DNA of 24,782 nt from an uncultured Actinomyces sp. (lineage in GTDB: Bacteria > Actinomycetota > Actinomycetes > Actinomycetales > Actinomycetaceae): the NCBI GenBank assembly GCA_938028585.1, contig CALIZH010000423.1, positions 1 to 24,782 of the forward strand, given 5' to 3'. The notes below the pieces were generated by a model that worked only from the letters and a program-made list of their open reading frames with translations, made no database searches and was not told where the DNA came from. The stretch's first letter is position 1; each line of letters starts with the position of its first letter. This document shows, piece after piece, positions 14,113 through 22,056 of this stretch. The translations under genes were made by a program, and so were the position numbers.

Positions 14113-16832
14113 GAGACAACCCCTCTCAGGATCAGTCGGCGCGCCTGACGAGCAACCGCTGAAGTTTCGTCAGAGGCAACATGGGCAATCTGGTCGAGAA
14201 GATCTACCACCTGTCGAATCCAACGAACAAAATCACCCGCGAGGAGGGACGTTCCCCAGATGGCGGTCGTCAACGATGCCCCATTTGCCCATGCCATCAC
14301 TGCCTGCGCAAGCCCCGGATCGAGCTCTGGGGATTGAGGAACCCCGACACTCTTCTCCACTGACATCACGGCCTGTGACAAGGCAAGGGTTTCTTCCCAA
14401 GACCGAGCCAACGTGCTTGACGCAGCAGTCCAGGGTTCAACCGCTGCTGATTCTTCGCCTCGAGATTGGTAGACACACGTCGAAACGATTGCAGCGAGTT
14501 CGGGAGCCGAAAGACGATCCCACACACCTCGTCTAAGGGCTTCAACAACGATCAGATCTCGATCGCCAAAAATACGACGCAGCAGCTGTCCGGAATCTGT
14601 TACGAGATCATTTTTCAAGAACCCCATTCGATCGAGGACTTCGCACACTCGATCAAATTGTTGTGCAACCGAGTTCGTGCGTCCATCGATTCGTTTGAGA
14701 AGCTTCTCGTACTCAGCATTCTTTCGCGCCCAGGTGTGACCGGCACGTGCATGTTCCTCGCGATGTGGACACGAGTGTACGGGATGCGACTTAATCGCCA
14801 TGCGAAGCTGAGAAATCTCTGCATCTATCGGCAGCGAGTCAAGAGCTTTCTTGCCCCCTTTGTGCTCAGATCGAAGGGTCCGGATCCGCTGTGCCCATTC
14901 CTCACGTCCACGATGACGGCGTAAGGCCTCGGAGGGAGGAACGCGAAGGTGCGCAACGAGCTCAAGTGCACCCGAGAAGTCATCTACGCTCAGAGTATGC
15001 AAGCGGGCATCGGCGCCCAGAGTGCGAAGCAGCGGGCGAAGGCCAGCGGAATGCTGAAGCTCCAAAACCAGGTAACGATGCGCTTTCCGCTTAGTACCAA
15101 TATCGAAAACCTGCCCGGGTTTCAGTGAACGGAAAACCTCCTGATCCTGTTCCTTTCGCTGGAGGCTACGCTCTCGTGAGGCTTCTTTCTCCAAACGCGC
15201 GAGCCGATCACGCATGGAGAAATACTCTTGAGCGTTCCCGCGTGAACAATCGACTCCCTCTCCCAGGGAATCCAATTCACGTTCTACAGCGCGTGCGCTT
15301 TGGGCGAGATGGACGACCGAAGAATCGGCTTGGAATTGTGCAAACGAGGATTCCAAGACCTTGCGCGTCGCCTTACGTGTCGAATGCGCCAGAAGATTAA
15401 CAACCATGTTGTAGGTCGGATGGAAAGCGCTAACCAGCGGGTATGTTCGTTTCGAGGCCAAAGCGGCAACTTCCTCGGGGGCGATATCCCGACGTCCGCT
15501 GACAACCACGTGCCCTTCAACATCGATACCGCGTCGTCCCGCACGGCCAGATAACTGCGTAAACTCACCAGCAGATAAGCGTAAGTGTTCGACACCGTTC
15601 CATTTTTGGAGCGACTCAATGACCACCGAACGCGCAGGCATATTGATTCCCAGCGCAAGTGTTTCTGTCGCATAAACAAGACGAATAAGCCCCATTGAAA
15701 ACAGCTTTTCAACGGTTTCTTTCATCAGGGGCAGCAAACCGGCATGGTGAGCCGCGATGCCTCGTTCCAGAGCTTTAATCCAAGAGTCAATACCTAAAAC
15801 TGCGTAATCCTCGGGAGGAATCATCGCCGTTGCTTCCTCTGCGATACGCCGGATTTGCTCTGCCTGAGATCGGTTCGTCAAAGTGACACCCGAGGCGATC
15901 ACTTCGCGAACAGCATCCTCACACCCAGCCCGCGAAAAGATAAAAACAATTGCGGGAAGCAGATTGGCACGATCAAGGGTAATGACAGTCGCTGGACGTG
16001 AACGGAAACGCCGTTGATGAGCGCGTCGACCTTGCGGAGAGCAGGCATAGAGCAGTTCTGGGTTCAAACGCTGAGATTGCCCAGAACCACGTCGTGATGG
16101 CGCGTAGACGTCGTAAAGTTCTCCATCGACAAGCATGTGTTGGAATAAAGGCACCGGTCGCGTCTCGGAGATAATGACATCGCAAGAACCCCGAACTTGG
16201 CCAATCCATTCTCCGAATTCTTCGGCATTCGACACTGTCGCAGAAAGAGCAATGACCTTTGTATGTTGAGGAAGATGGATCAGCACCTCTTCCCAGACAG
16301 GTCCACGAAAACGGTCGGCTAGATAATGAACTTCATCCAGCACAACATGACTTAAGTTACTGAGGTCTGCTCCCATATAAATCATGTTGCGCAGGACCTC
16401 TGTCGTCATGACGATGATGGGAGCATCTGGATTAATCGACGTATCCCCAGTCAATAGACCAACGCGCGCTTCGCCATAGCGCTTCTGAAAATCAGTAAAC
16501 TTCTGATTTGATAACGCCTTAATCGGTGTTGTGTAGAAGGCGCGCGAACCCGTCGAAAGCGAAAGCGCGACGGCAAATTCGCCAACAACTGTCTTCCCAG
16601 CGCCGGTAGGTGCTGCAACCAGCACACTGTGGCCAGCTTCTAAAGCATCCATTGCTTCGATTTGGAAGTGATCAGGGGTGAAGCTCAAGCCCTCTACGTA
16701 GCGGCTTCTGAAAGATCGATCAATCTTTTGCTGCTGTCGAAACTGTGCCATTCCCTCTGCTGGCGACCAGGAAGATTCTTGTGGCTCGGCGGCCTCCATA
16801 CTCGCGCGGCGTCTCTTTCGCTTTGGACTCAC
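14097..16832 (-). CDS. helY: DEVH-box RNA helicase HelY (Ski2/Mtr4-like)
   Basis: This cytoplasmic superfamily 2 ATP-dependent helicase probably acts in RNA metabolism. From the GTG at 16832 it has 911 residues. Walker A is APTGAGKT (74-81), Walker B is DEVH (166-169) and motif III is SAT (197-199). The second RecA domain carries FIFSRAGCE, HHAGLLP and the QLSGRAGRRG motif. A helical C-terminal domain with DSHCT-like character follows. The frame is open to 16865, but the GTG at 16832 has AGGAG eight bases upstream and forms a GTGA overlap with the pafC stop, so it is the better start. M. tuberculosis has pafB-pafC-tatA-tatC-helY; here tatA/tatC are absent and helY directly follows pafC. Family is certain; substrate RNAs are unknown. 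Confidence 0.93.
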   Translation of the reverse strand: MSPKRKRRRASMEAAEPQESSWSPAEGMAQFRQQQKIDRSFRSRYVEGLSFTPDHFQIEAMDALEAGHSVLVAAPTGAGKTVVGEFAVALSLSTGSRAFYTTPIKALSNQKFTDFQKRYGEARVGLLTGDTSINPDAPIIVMTTEVLRNMIYMGADLSNLSHVVLDEVHYLADRFRGPVWEEVLIHLPQHTKVIALSATVSNAEEFGEWIGQVRGSCDVIISETRPVPLFQHMLVDGELYDVYAPSRRGSGQSQRLNPELLYACSPQGRRAHQRRFRSRPATVITLDRANLLPAIVFIFSRAGCEDAVREVIASGVTLTNRSQAEQIRRIAEEATAMIPPEDYAVLGIDSWIKALERGIAAHHAGLLPLMKETVEKLFSMGLIRLVYATETLALGINMPARSVVIESLQKWNGVEHLRLSAGEFTQLSGRAGRRGIDVEGHVVVSGRRDIAPEEVAALASKRTYPLVSAFHPTYNMVVNLLAHSTRKATRKVLESSFAQFQADSSVVHLAQSARAVERELDSLGEGVDCSRGNAQEYFSMRDRLARLEKEASRERSLQRKEQDQEVFRSLKPGQVFDIGTKRKAHRYLVLELQHSAGLRPLLRTLGADARLHTLSVDDFSGALELVAHLRVPPSEALRRHRGREEWAQRIRTLRSEHKGGKKALDSLPIDAEISQLRMAIKSHPVHSCPHREEHARAGHTWARKNAEYEKLLKRIDGRTNSVAQQFDRVCEVLDRMGFLKNDLVTDSGQLLRRIFGDRDLIVVEALRRGVWDRLSAPELAAIVSTCVYQSRGEESAAVEPWTAASSTLARSWEETLALSQAVMSVEKSVGVPQSPELDPGLAQAVMAWANGASLTTAIWGTSLLAGDFVRWIRQVVDLLDQIAHVASDETSAVARQARRLILRGVVSWEGE

Positions 16833-17803
16833 GCCTCGCTCCTGATCATCTTGGCCTCTTCCCAAATTTCCATCGCGCTCCGAGCGTACTCACTGACGCG
16901 CTGCATCCACTCCGACGGACATTCAATGATATCGGCCGAAATATCACACAGCAGCGCAAGGATCCATTCCTCGTTCCAAATAGGCAAGGAACATGTAATC
17001 ATCTCTGCATCTTCAGAAATCACAGTAGATTCGAAGTCCTCGCATATCCATCGCGCATTTGAGGAGATCGTCAGCGTCAGCGTTGAAGGAGCAGGCTCAG
17101 AAGGAATTGATACCCTCGGGTGCTTCTCACCGATGACAAGATTATTCATCCGATCTACGCGATAGCTCCTGTGAGTTTCGCGAACTGGATTCCATGCATC
17201 AAGAATCCATCCGGTGCTTAAGTGTTTGAGTCCAAGCGGATAGACACAGCGAGCATAAGGTCCGTCAACACCGAGGTACTCAAAAGACACCTCGCGCAAC
17301 TCATCGATTGCATAGCGCAGATGAACAACGTATTGAGCGTTGCTTTCTTGCTGTAGATCAGGAGAGTTTGAGCTTTCCTGCTCAAGGTGAATGACTTCAG
17401 ACCCTCCTCGCGTATCTCTCCCCTCTTGGCTTGCGCGAGAGGCAAGTTTTGCGGCAGCACTCAGCAAAACTTCTTCCTCCGACTCACTGAGGTAAGGCGC
17501 AAGAGCGCGTAGCGCAACTAAGAGAGCCGCGGCCTCGGCAGGGGTGAGCTTGGGAAGAGAGGGAGTCTGACTTCCGCGAAGAACGACCACTCCCTCTGTC
17601 TCATACAGATCCCAATCCAGCCCGTAGGAACGATCAATCATCGAGTCGCCGATTTGCCCCATGTACTCTAAATCGCGGCGAACTTGGCGTGAACTTCGGC
17701 CGAAATGCTGAGCGATCTGACGAACATTGTGTCCAGGATTATCCATAATCCACGAGGCCATGGCGAGTATCCGTGCGACCTGAACTGGAGCTTCTTCAGG
17801 CAT
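16829..17803 (-). CDS. pafC: WYL-domain transcriptional regulator PafC
   Basis: PafC and PafB form a heteromeric activator of the LexA/RecA-independent DNA-damage response in mycobacteria. The 324-residue protein has an N-terminal winged helix-turn-helix (MASWIMDNPGHNVRQIAQHF, RQVRRDLEYMGQIGDSM). A WYL domain sits in the middle (REVSFEYLGVDGPYARCVYP, WILDAWNP, RSYRVDRM), where the name motif reads WIL. A WCX-type C-terminal extension follows. It starts at ATG 17803, overlapping the end of pafB by eight bases, with GGAGGG upstream. Mycobacterial pafBC sits beside the proteasome ligase gene pafA; no proteasome or Pup gene is visible here, in line with pafBC also occurring in actinobacteria that lack proteasomes. 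Confidence 0.88.
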   Translation of the reverse strand: MPEEAPVQVARILAMASWIMDNPGHNVRQIAQHFGRSSRQVRRDLEYMGQIGDSMIDRSYGLDWDLYETEGVVVLRGSQTPSLPKLTPAEAAALLVALRALAPYLSESEEEVLLSAAAKLASRASQEGRDTRGGSEVIHLEQESSNSPDLQQESNAQYVVHLRYAIDELREVSFEYLGVDGPYARCVYPLGLKHLSTGWILDAWNPVRETHRSYRVDRMNNLVIGEKHPRVSIPSEPAPSTLTLTISSNARWICEDFESTVISEDAEMITCSLPIWNEEWILALLCDISADIIECPSEWMQRVSEYARSAMEIWEEAKMIRSEA

Positions 17804-18713
17804 TTTGCCCTCCGTTCAGAGACAACGCGCTCTGGAGTTTTTTCTGTACTTCCGAGGCAAAGCCATCCGGCTCGATCGGGACGACATCGTGAGCATGAGA
17901 CAAGATGAAATGGGTCCAGAAACTATAGGGAGCCACGTGGCCATGGAAGCGTTGCCATTGCTCCGTACTTTCCCCCATAGCTCTATCGTCGCGCAGTGCA
18001 CTCTTCCAGGCCTCACTTCCTATTCTGGCGAGGAAACTCGGCTCAAGTGGGCGTGAAATACCGATCGTCGGACGGTCAGAAGGACGCGGATAAGCATCTC
18101 CGGGCTCGCCGAGCACCTCAATCGGAGGCAGAATACGCGAAAGCCTGAAACTGCGTTCATCGCCTCGGTCAAGGTCAAAGCCCTGAAGATAGATTGCTGA
18201 ACCAGAGATGAGGAGATTCCACGGCTCCACAGCGCGATTATCGGTTCCCCTAAGACTTCTATATGCAAAGGAAACAACGCTTGCAGACGTGATCGCTTGG
18301 AATAACGGAAGGATATGTTCAGCGCCCGAAAGATGAAAATCAATCGAAGACTTCCGATTTTCTACAGAAGTTGCGCGCAATTTTGTCGAGGCAAGCTCGG
18401 TTGTTGACGGATCATTCCATGCTGTCGAGGCTAGGTCAAGCAGCGAGACTTCTTCGGGCGATAGCTTAAGCAGCTCGGCATTCGACGGGCATAAACGGTA
18501 AACAAGATCATCGCCACGCGGTTTTACCTCAATGTCAACACCAATTTTTCTGAGCGTCTCTTTATCACGAGTGAAAGCTGAATCAAACGCAGAGTCACTC
18601 AGTTTTCGGTAATGTGTCAGTCTGCGAATCTGGGAACGCGAACGTCCGCGTTCTGCATAAGTCAATTCAAAGAGCAGGTCAAGGATACGCACACTGGTAT
18701 CGTTGCTCTCCAC
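17796..18713 (-). CDS. pafB: WYL-domain transcriptional regulator PafB
   Basis: This is the first gene of the coupled pafB-pafC-helY-lnt-ppm1 run. From the GTG at 18713 it has 305 residues, with an N-terminal winged helix-turn-helix (ILDLLFELTYAERGRSRSQI, FDSAFTRDKETLRKIGVDIE). A WYL domain follows (VVSFAYRSLRGTDNRAVEPW, AIYLQGFDLDRGDERSFRLS) and then a WCX-like tail. The frame stays open to a TTG at 18734, but a strong AGGAGG lies between that codon and the GTG, with seven bases to the GTG, so the GTG is the real start. WYL domains are thought to sense nucleic acid, and PafBC of mycobacteria reacts to single-stranded DNA. I see no LexA-type box in the 103-bp divergent gap upstream. Confidence 0.88.
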   Translation of the reverse strand: MESNDTSVRILDLLFELTYAERGRSRSQIRRLTHYRKLSDSAFDSAFTRDKETLRKIGVDIEVKPRGDDLVYRLCPSNAELLKLSPEEVSLLDLASTAWNDPSTTELASTKLRATSVENRKSSIDFHLSGAEHILPLFQAITSASVVSFAYRSLRGTDNRAVEPWNLLISGSAIYLQGFDLDRGDERSFRLSRILPPIEVLGEPGDAYPRPSDRPTIGISRPLEPSFLARIGSEAWKSALRDDRAMGESTEQWQRFHGHVAPYSFWTHFILSHAHDVVPIEPDGFASEVQKKLQSALSLNGGQNA

Positions 18714-18816
18714 AATGCCCCCTCCTTGTGACAAAATTGATGCACGCTTTAGCCTAGTGCGCGAAAGACCTTGCAGCTACTAAACACACTGTTCACCAAT
18801 ACACGCGGAGAACAAG

Positions 18817-19989
18817 ATGCGAATTCTTCTATCGGCAAGCGATTTTACGAATGCCTCTAATGGGCTTGCTCGTTCAGCCCGCGATTTTTGTGCTGGTCTT
18901 CGCGCTCGCGGACACGAGGTACGTGTGATCTCCTATGGCGATTCTTCACATGTTGACTACCCGCTCCAGCGCCTCAGCATTCCTTTCCTTGACAGCTACA
19001 TCAGCGCCGAGAACTTCAATATCGCACGCCCCGACAGCTCAATTTTCGAGGCCGCTCTGAGATGGGCGCAGATCCTCTACATTGAAGATCCTCTTCCTGC
19101 AAATGCTCAACTTGTTCGTGAAGCACGGCGCTTCTCAGTACCTATCGTCGGGAGTTTTCATGTCTATCCAGAAAACTTCCTGGCTCCATTTCCCGCTCTC
19201 GATAAACCTATATTCAACCGAATTCTGTACTACCTCTTCGATTACTCGGTGTATTCGTACTGCGATGCGATTCACGCACCAACAGAAGCTGTAAAGGAAC
19301 GCTTACAAGCCACTGGATATCAAAGTCCTATTTCAGCTTTTTCCAATGGCCTGCCATCTTCCTCGATTCGTTCTGAAGAATCGATAAAGCATCAGGTTTT
19401 GAAAGTATCTGAAGGCAGATCACGAAATACCAACGACGTAACCGGTCGTTTTACTTTGGTATCAACTGGGCGTTTGGTTCCGGAAAAGAATCATGAGGTA
19501 CTTCTCCGCGCTTTAGCCTATTCACGTCACTCTCACAAAATTGATCTTTATCTTGCCGGTAGTGGAACACTTGAACGCGATCTGCGCAAACTGGCCGCTC
19601 CCCTAGCGGCTCAAGTCCATATTGGCTTTATTCCCCATAACGAGGTGATTGCCTTGTTGGATCGCGCTGATATCTACGTTCATTGCGCGCTGGTCGAAAT
19701 TGAAGGTCTGGCTGCGCTTGAAGCGATGGCTCGGGGTTGTATGCCAATTCTTGCTCGCTCTGAACACTCATCGACGTGGCGTTATGCCCTGGATCCACGC
19801 AACGTGTTTAATGCCCGAAATCCAAGGCAATTGGCTGCTCTTATCGATTATTGGCTTCAACATCCTCTTGAAAGAACTGAACTTTCCAATAGGTACAACT
19901 CGCTTGCCCGTCGTTTGGATATGAAGCACAGCATTGATGCGATTGAAGGTCTTCTCTTACAAACTCTTAGGAATTACCGAAAAGAGTAA
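18817..19989 (+). CDS. Glycosyltransferase family 4 protein
   Basis: This GT-B fold glycosyltransferase has 390 residues. The N-terminal acceptor domain begins MRILLSASDF with the Gly-rich N-loop (NGLARS). The C-terminal donor domain has the TGRLVPEKNHEVLLRA nucleotide-sugar motif (217-232) with Arg219 and Lys224. The EX7E pair Glu294/Glu302 lies in ALVEIEGLAALEAMARG, placing it in family GT4 (retaining). Likely activities are hexose transfer to a lipid or cell-envelope glycan, but donor and acceptor cannot be read from the sequence. No signal peptide or membrane span is visible. The ATG has GGAG seven to ten bases upstream. It stands alone on the plus strand between two minus-strand operons and ends in a strong terminator, so it is probably monocistronic and divergent from pafB. 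Confidence 0.85.
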   Translation: MRILLSASDFTNASNGLARSARDFCAGLRARGHEVRVISYGDSSHVDYPLQRLSIPFLDSYISAENFNIARPDSSIFEAALRWAQILYIEDPLPANAQLVREARRFSVPIVGSFHVYPENFLAPFPALDKPIFNRILYYLFDYSVYSYCDAIHAPTEAVKERLQATGYQSPISAFSNGLPSSSIRSEESIKHQVLKVSEGRSRNTNDVTGRFTLVSTGRLVPEKNHEVLLRALAYSRHSHKIDLYLAGSGTLERDLRKLAAPLAAQVHIGFIPHNEVIALLDRADIYVHCALVEIEGLAALEAMARGCMPILARSEHSSTWRYALDPRNVFNARNPRQLAALIDYWLQHPLERTELSNRYNSLARRLDMKHSIDAIEGLLLQTLRNYRKE

Positions 19990-20029
19990 TTCCCTCAGCA
20001 TGCTGAAATCCAGGCTGAGGGAATCACTC
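19984..20029. terminator. Bidirectional terminator between glycosyltransferase gene and ribY
   Basis: An 11-bp perfect stem (ATTCCCTCAGC at 19989-19999 with GCTGAGGGAAT at 20014-20024) is extended, after one mismatch, by GAGT/ACTC pairing. It overlaps the last codons of the plus-strand gene and lies 20 bases past the convergent ribY stop. The T-tract is weak on the plus side (CTCTCTTT) and better on the minus side (CTCTTTTC). Confidence 0.75.
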
Positions 20030-20049
20030 TCTTTGATGTGCAAATCAAA

Positions 20050-21045
20050 TTATGACTGCGGGATGTAATCGTTCGTCATCACTTGATCAAGAGTGACTTC
20101 GTGCTCGAGAAGCCCCGAATTTGACGACATAAAGTTGATCATCTCTTGCCAGCGATTTTGATCTTGTTCCAATGAAACCTTCGAATTCGCTCCCAAAATC
20201 AGTAGATTCGTCGCATTGAGAATCTGGGTGGCTGTAGAGCGCGTTTTATCATCAGTCAGGGTAGTGTCACGCTTCTCAGTGGCAGCAAATGCTTGATCTG
20301 GATGCTCGACCGCAGCTGTCATCCCCTGTTGCGTTGCGTGAAGAATTTTCTTCAGCTTTTCACGATTTTCCTTCGCCCACTTCGATGTCGTGACCAGAGA
20401 TGCCGAAACCAAAGGAATGGTGCAATCGCAGTCAACAACACGGGTGTCGACGCCAGCAGCAGAAAGCTGAACAGCATCATTGTTTGCAAAGCCGACAACT
20501 GCATCAACGTCTTTATTATTCAATGCAGAAACTTGGGTATAACCAATGGATACAACACTGATATCAGATGTCGTCATATGAGCGCTAGCTAAGTACGCCT
20601 GAAGGGCGAGCCATGAAGACCCGTATTCTCCTGGGATTCCTACTTTCTTCCCCTTCAAATCACTAACGCTCTTGATTCCGGTATCGGCACGGGTCAAGAT
20701 GACGTTGGGCTGCTCACGGTAGTATTGGCCCACCGAAATCACATCCATGCCCTGTGATCTGGCTTGAACTACTTCGTCGCCCGTCGCGAGGACAAGTTGT
20801 TCTTGTCCGCTCACAAGAGCGGTAAATACTCCTTCATCATTGCCATGATGGCGGATATCGACCTTTACTCCTTCCTTGGAGTAATCGCCATTGTCCTCAG
20901 CAAGGTAAACACCAGAGAATTGAACATTTGGCACATAGGTCAAACCAATAACGGTCGTGTCAGATGATGACGAGGTGCTGGAGCAACCACTCACCACAAA
21001 TACTGCCGTAAGGAGGCCGGCAATTCCACGAACAATAGGACGCAT
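20050..21045 (-). CDS. ribY: Riboflavin ABC transporter substrate-binding lipoprotein (RibY-like, NMT1/THI5 family)
   Basis: From the ATG at 21045 this is a 331-residue lipoprotein precursor: basic MRPIVRG, a hydrophobic stretch and the lipobox VSGC with Cys21 as the lipidated residue, then a serine-rich linker. The mature part is an NMT1/THI5-like periplasmic-binding fold (TVIGLTYVPNVQFSGVYLAE, DLKGKKVGIPGEYGSSW). The frame is open to 21084, but the ATG at 21045 has GGAGAG upstream and directly begins the signal peptide. Proteins of this fold bind thiamine-pyrimidine precursors or riboflavin. The FMN riboswitch that heads this two-gene unit makes riboflavin, as in the RibXY system, the likely ligand. 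It lies 25 bp after ribX. Cys219 and Cys221 (from VDCDCTIP, counted from the chosen start) are an unusual nearby pair. Confidence 0.82.
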   Translation of the reverse strand: MRPIVRGIAGLLTAVFVVSGCSSTSSSSDTTVIGLTYVPNVQFSGVYLAEDNGDYSKEGVKVDIRHHGNDEGVFTALVSGQEQLVLATGDEVVQARSQGMDVISVGQYYREQPNVILTRADTGIKSVSDLKGKKVGIPGEYGSSWLALQAYLASAHMTTSDISVVSIGYTQVSALNNKDVDAVVGFANNDAVQLSAAGVDTRVVDCDCTIPLVSASLVTTSKWAKENREKLKKILHATQQGMTAAVEHPDQAFAATEKRDTTLTDDKTRSTATQILNATNLLILGANSKVSLEQDQNRWQEMINFMSSNSGLLEHEVTLDQVMTNDYIPQS

Positions 21046-21070
21046 AATGCTCTCCAATAGTATGTCGCAC

Positions 21071-21841
21071 CTAATCTGTTTCAACCATCACGCGTGAGCG
21101 CTTTTCCCATGCGGACATGAGTGTGTAGATGACAACTGCCTGTATACACAGAAGAAGAATCACAACAAACATTCCTGCAGTATCGACATTCGTGCGCATC
21201 TGAGAAAGGAGCATTCCCAGCCCCTTTCCTCCCATCACCATTTCCCCGACTACAGCACCTGTAATGGACAAAGTAAAGCCATTGCGAATGCCGGCAAGAA
21301 TCGCTGGTGATGCAAGTGGAATTTCAATCTTCACCGCCATCGTGATCCCTGCTGCCCCGTCAAGCTGTGCCGCCTCGCATACTTGGCGGTCCAAGGAGCG
21401 TAAGCCAACCAGGGAGGAGATGAGAATAGGGAAGAAAGCAATCAATGCGCAAAGCATCGAAATTGGAATCAACCCGTAGCCGAACCAGAGGACCAAAAAT
21501 GGTGCCAAGGCAACGGCGGGTAAAGCCTGCGAGGTCCCTAAAAGGGGTTCAATAGCCTCGGCGATGGTACGGAAACGGAAGATCAGGTAGCTCAATGGAA
21601 GTGCAACGCACACACCAATGAATCCACCGACTAGGGCCTCGACTCCAGTTCGCGCGAAAGCGAGCCAAAGCGAAGGCTGTTGAACAAGGGAGTATCCTCG
21701 GGCGAGGACGGCGTACGGCGAAGGAAGACGCCACGCTTGAATCCCGCTAAATGCGGTGATCGCCCACCAAAAGAAGACCAAGCAGACGATGACAACAAGC
21801 GGGGCGATAACAGTGAAACGGCGAGGTGCTCGACGGCTCAC
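21071..21841 (-). CDS. ribX: Riboflavin ABC transporter permease (RibX-like)
   Basis: This BPD-type inner-membrane permease of 256 residues has about six membrane spans (first at VIAPLVVIVCLVFFWWAI). The cytoplasmic EAA loop EAAQLDGAAGITMAVKIEIP contacts the ATPase subunit. The family also includes ThiX, SsuC and TauC permeases; riboflavin is inferred from the FMN riboswitch immediately upstream. The start is GTG at 21841, with GGAAGGA at good distance. It is the first gene behind the riboswitch and is followed by ribY. No gene for the ATP-binding subunit occurs in the window: ribY is followed by a terminator and a glycosyltransferase. The transporter must borrow or encode an ATPase elsewhere. 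Confidence 0.85.
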   Translation of the reverse strand: MSRRAPRRFTVIAPLVVIVCLVFFWWAITAFSGIQAWRLPSPYAVLARGYSLVQQPSLWLAFARTGVEALVGGFIGVCVALPLSYLIFRFRTIAEAIEPLLGTSQALPAVALAPFLVLWFGYGLIPISMLCALIAFFPILISSLVGLRSLDRQVCEAAQLDGAAGITMAVKIEIPLASPAILAGIRNGFTLSITGAVVGEMVMGGKGLGMLLSQMRTNVDTAGMFVVILLLCIQAVVIYTLMSAWEKRSRVMVETD

Positions 21842-21901
21842 GGTAATCCTTCCCGCACTTCGAGCTATGCAGCCGCTCAGCAGACACTAGGCCCACTCAA
21901 C

Positions 21902-22018
21902 TACTTCTCCCATCCAGGCTTTAACTGTCGGTACTGGAATTACACCAGTTCAACCGCATCGAATGATGCGGGTCGCGGACTTTCACCGCCGGCTCGGACT
22001 TACACCGACCCCGAAGTA
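21902..22018 (-). ncRNA. FMN riboswitch (RFN element)
   Basis: Read on the minus strand, the 117-base region has the conserved parts of the RFN aptamer in order: CTTCGGGG...GGTG near the 5' end, GGCGGTGAAAGTCCGCGACC, a variable hairpin (CCGCATCATTCGATGCGG), CTGGTGTAATTCCAG, CCGACAGTTAAAG and the terminal GGATGGGAGAAG (21904-21915). The closing stem P1 pairs TACTTC (22018-22013) with GAAGTA (21907-21902). It lies 39 bases after rpe and about 60 bases before ribX. FMN binding normally switches off riboflavin synthesis or uptake genes, so ribXY should be expressed when flavin is scarce. No U-tract terminator is seen between the aptamer and ribX, which suggests control of translation. The rest of the 215-bp gap has no gene. 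Confidence 0.95.
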
Positions 22019-22056
22019 CATAGTTATTCTGGCACGCGCGGAAGCGAGTGTCATCT

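Noticed and set aside
18735..18816. LexA/SOS box (GAACA...TGTT) between pafB and the glycosyltransferase gene
   Set aside because: The half-sites are separated by three instead of two bases and the second one is degenerate.
20050..21841. Thiamine-precursor (ThiXY) importer
   Set aside because: The binding protein has the THI5-like fold, but the leader is an FMN aptamer, not a TPP aptamer, so riboflavin is the better substrate.
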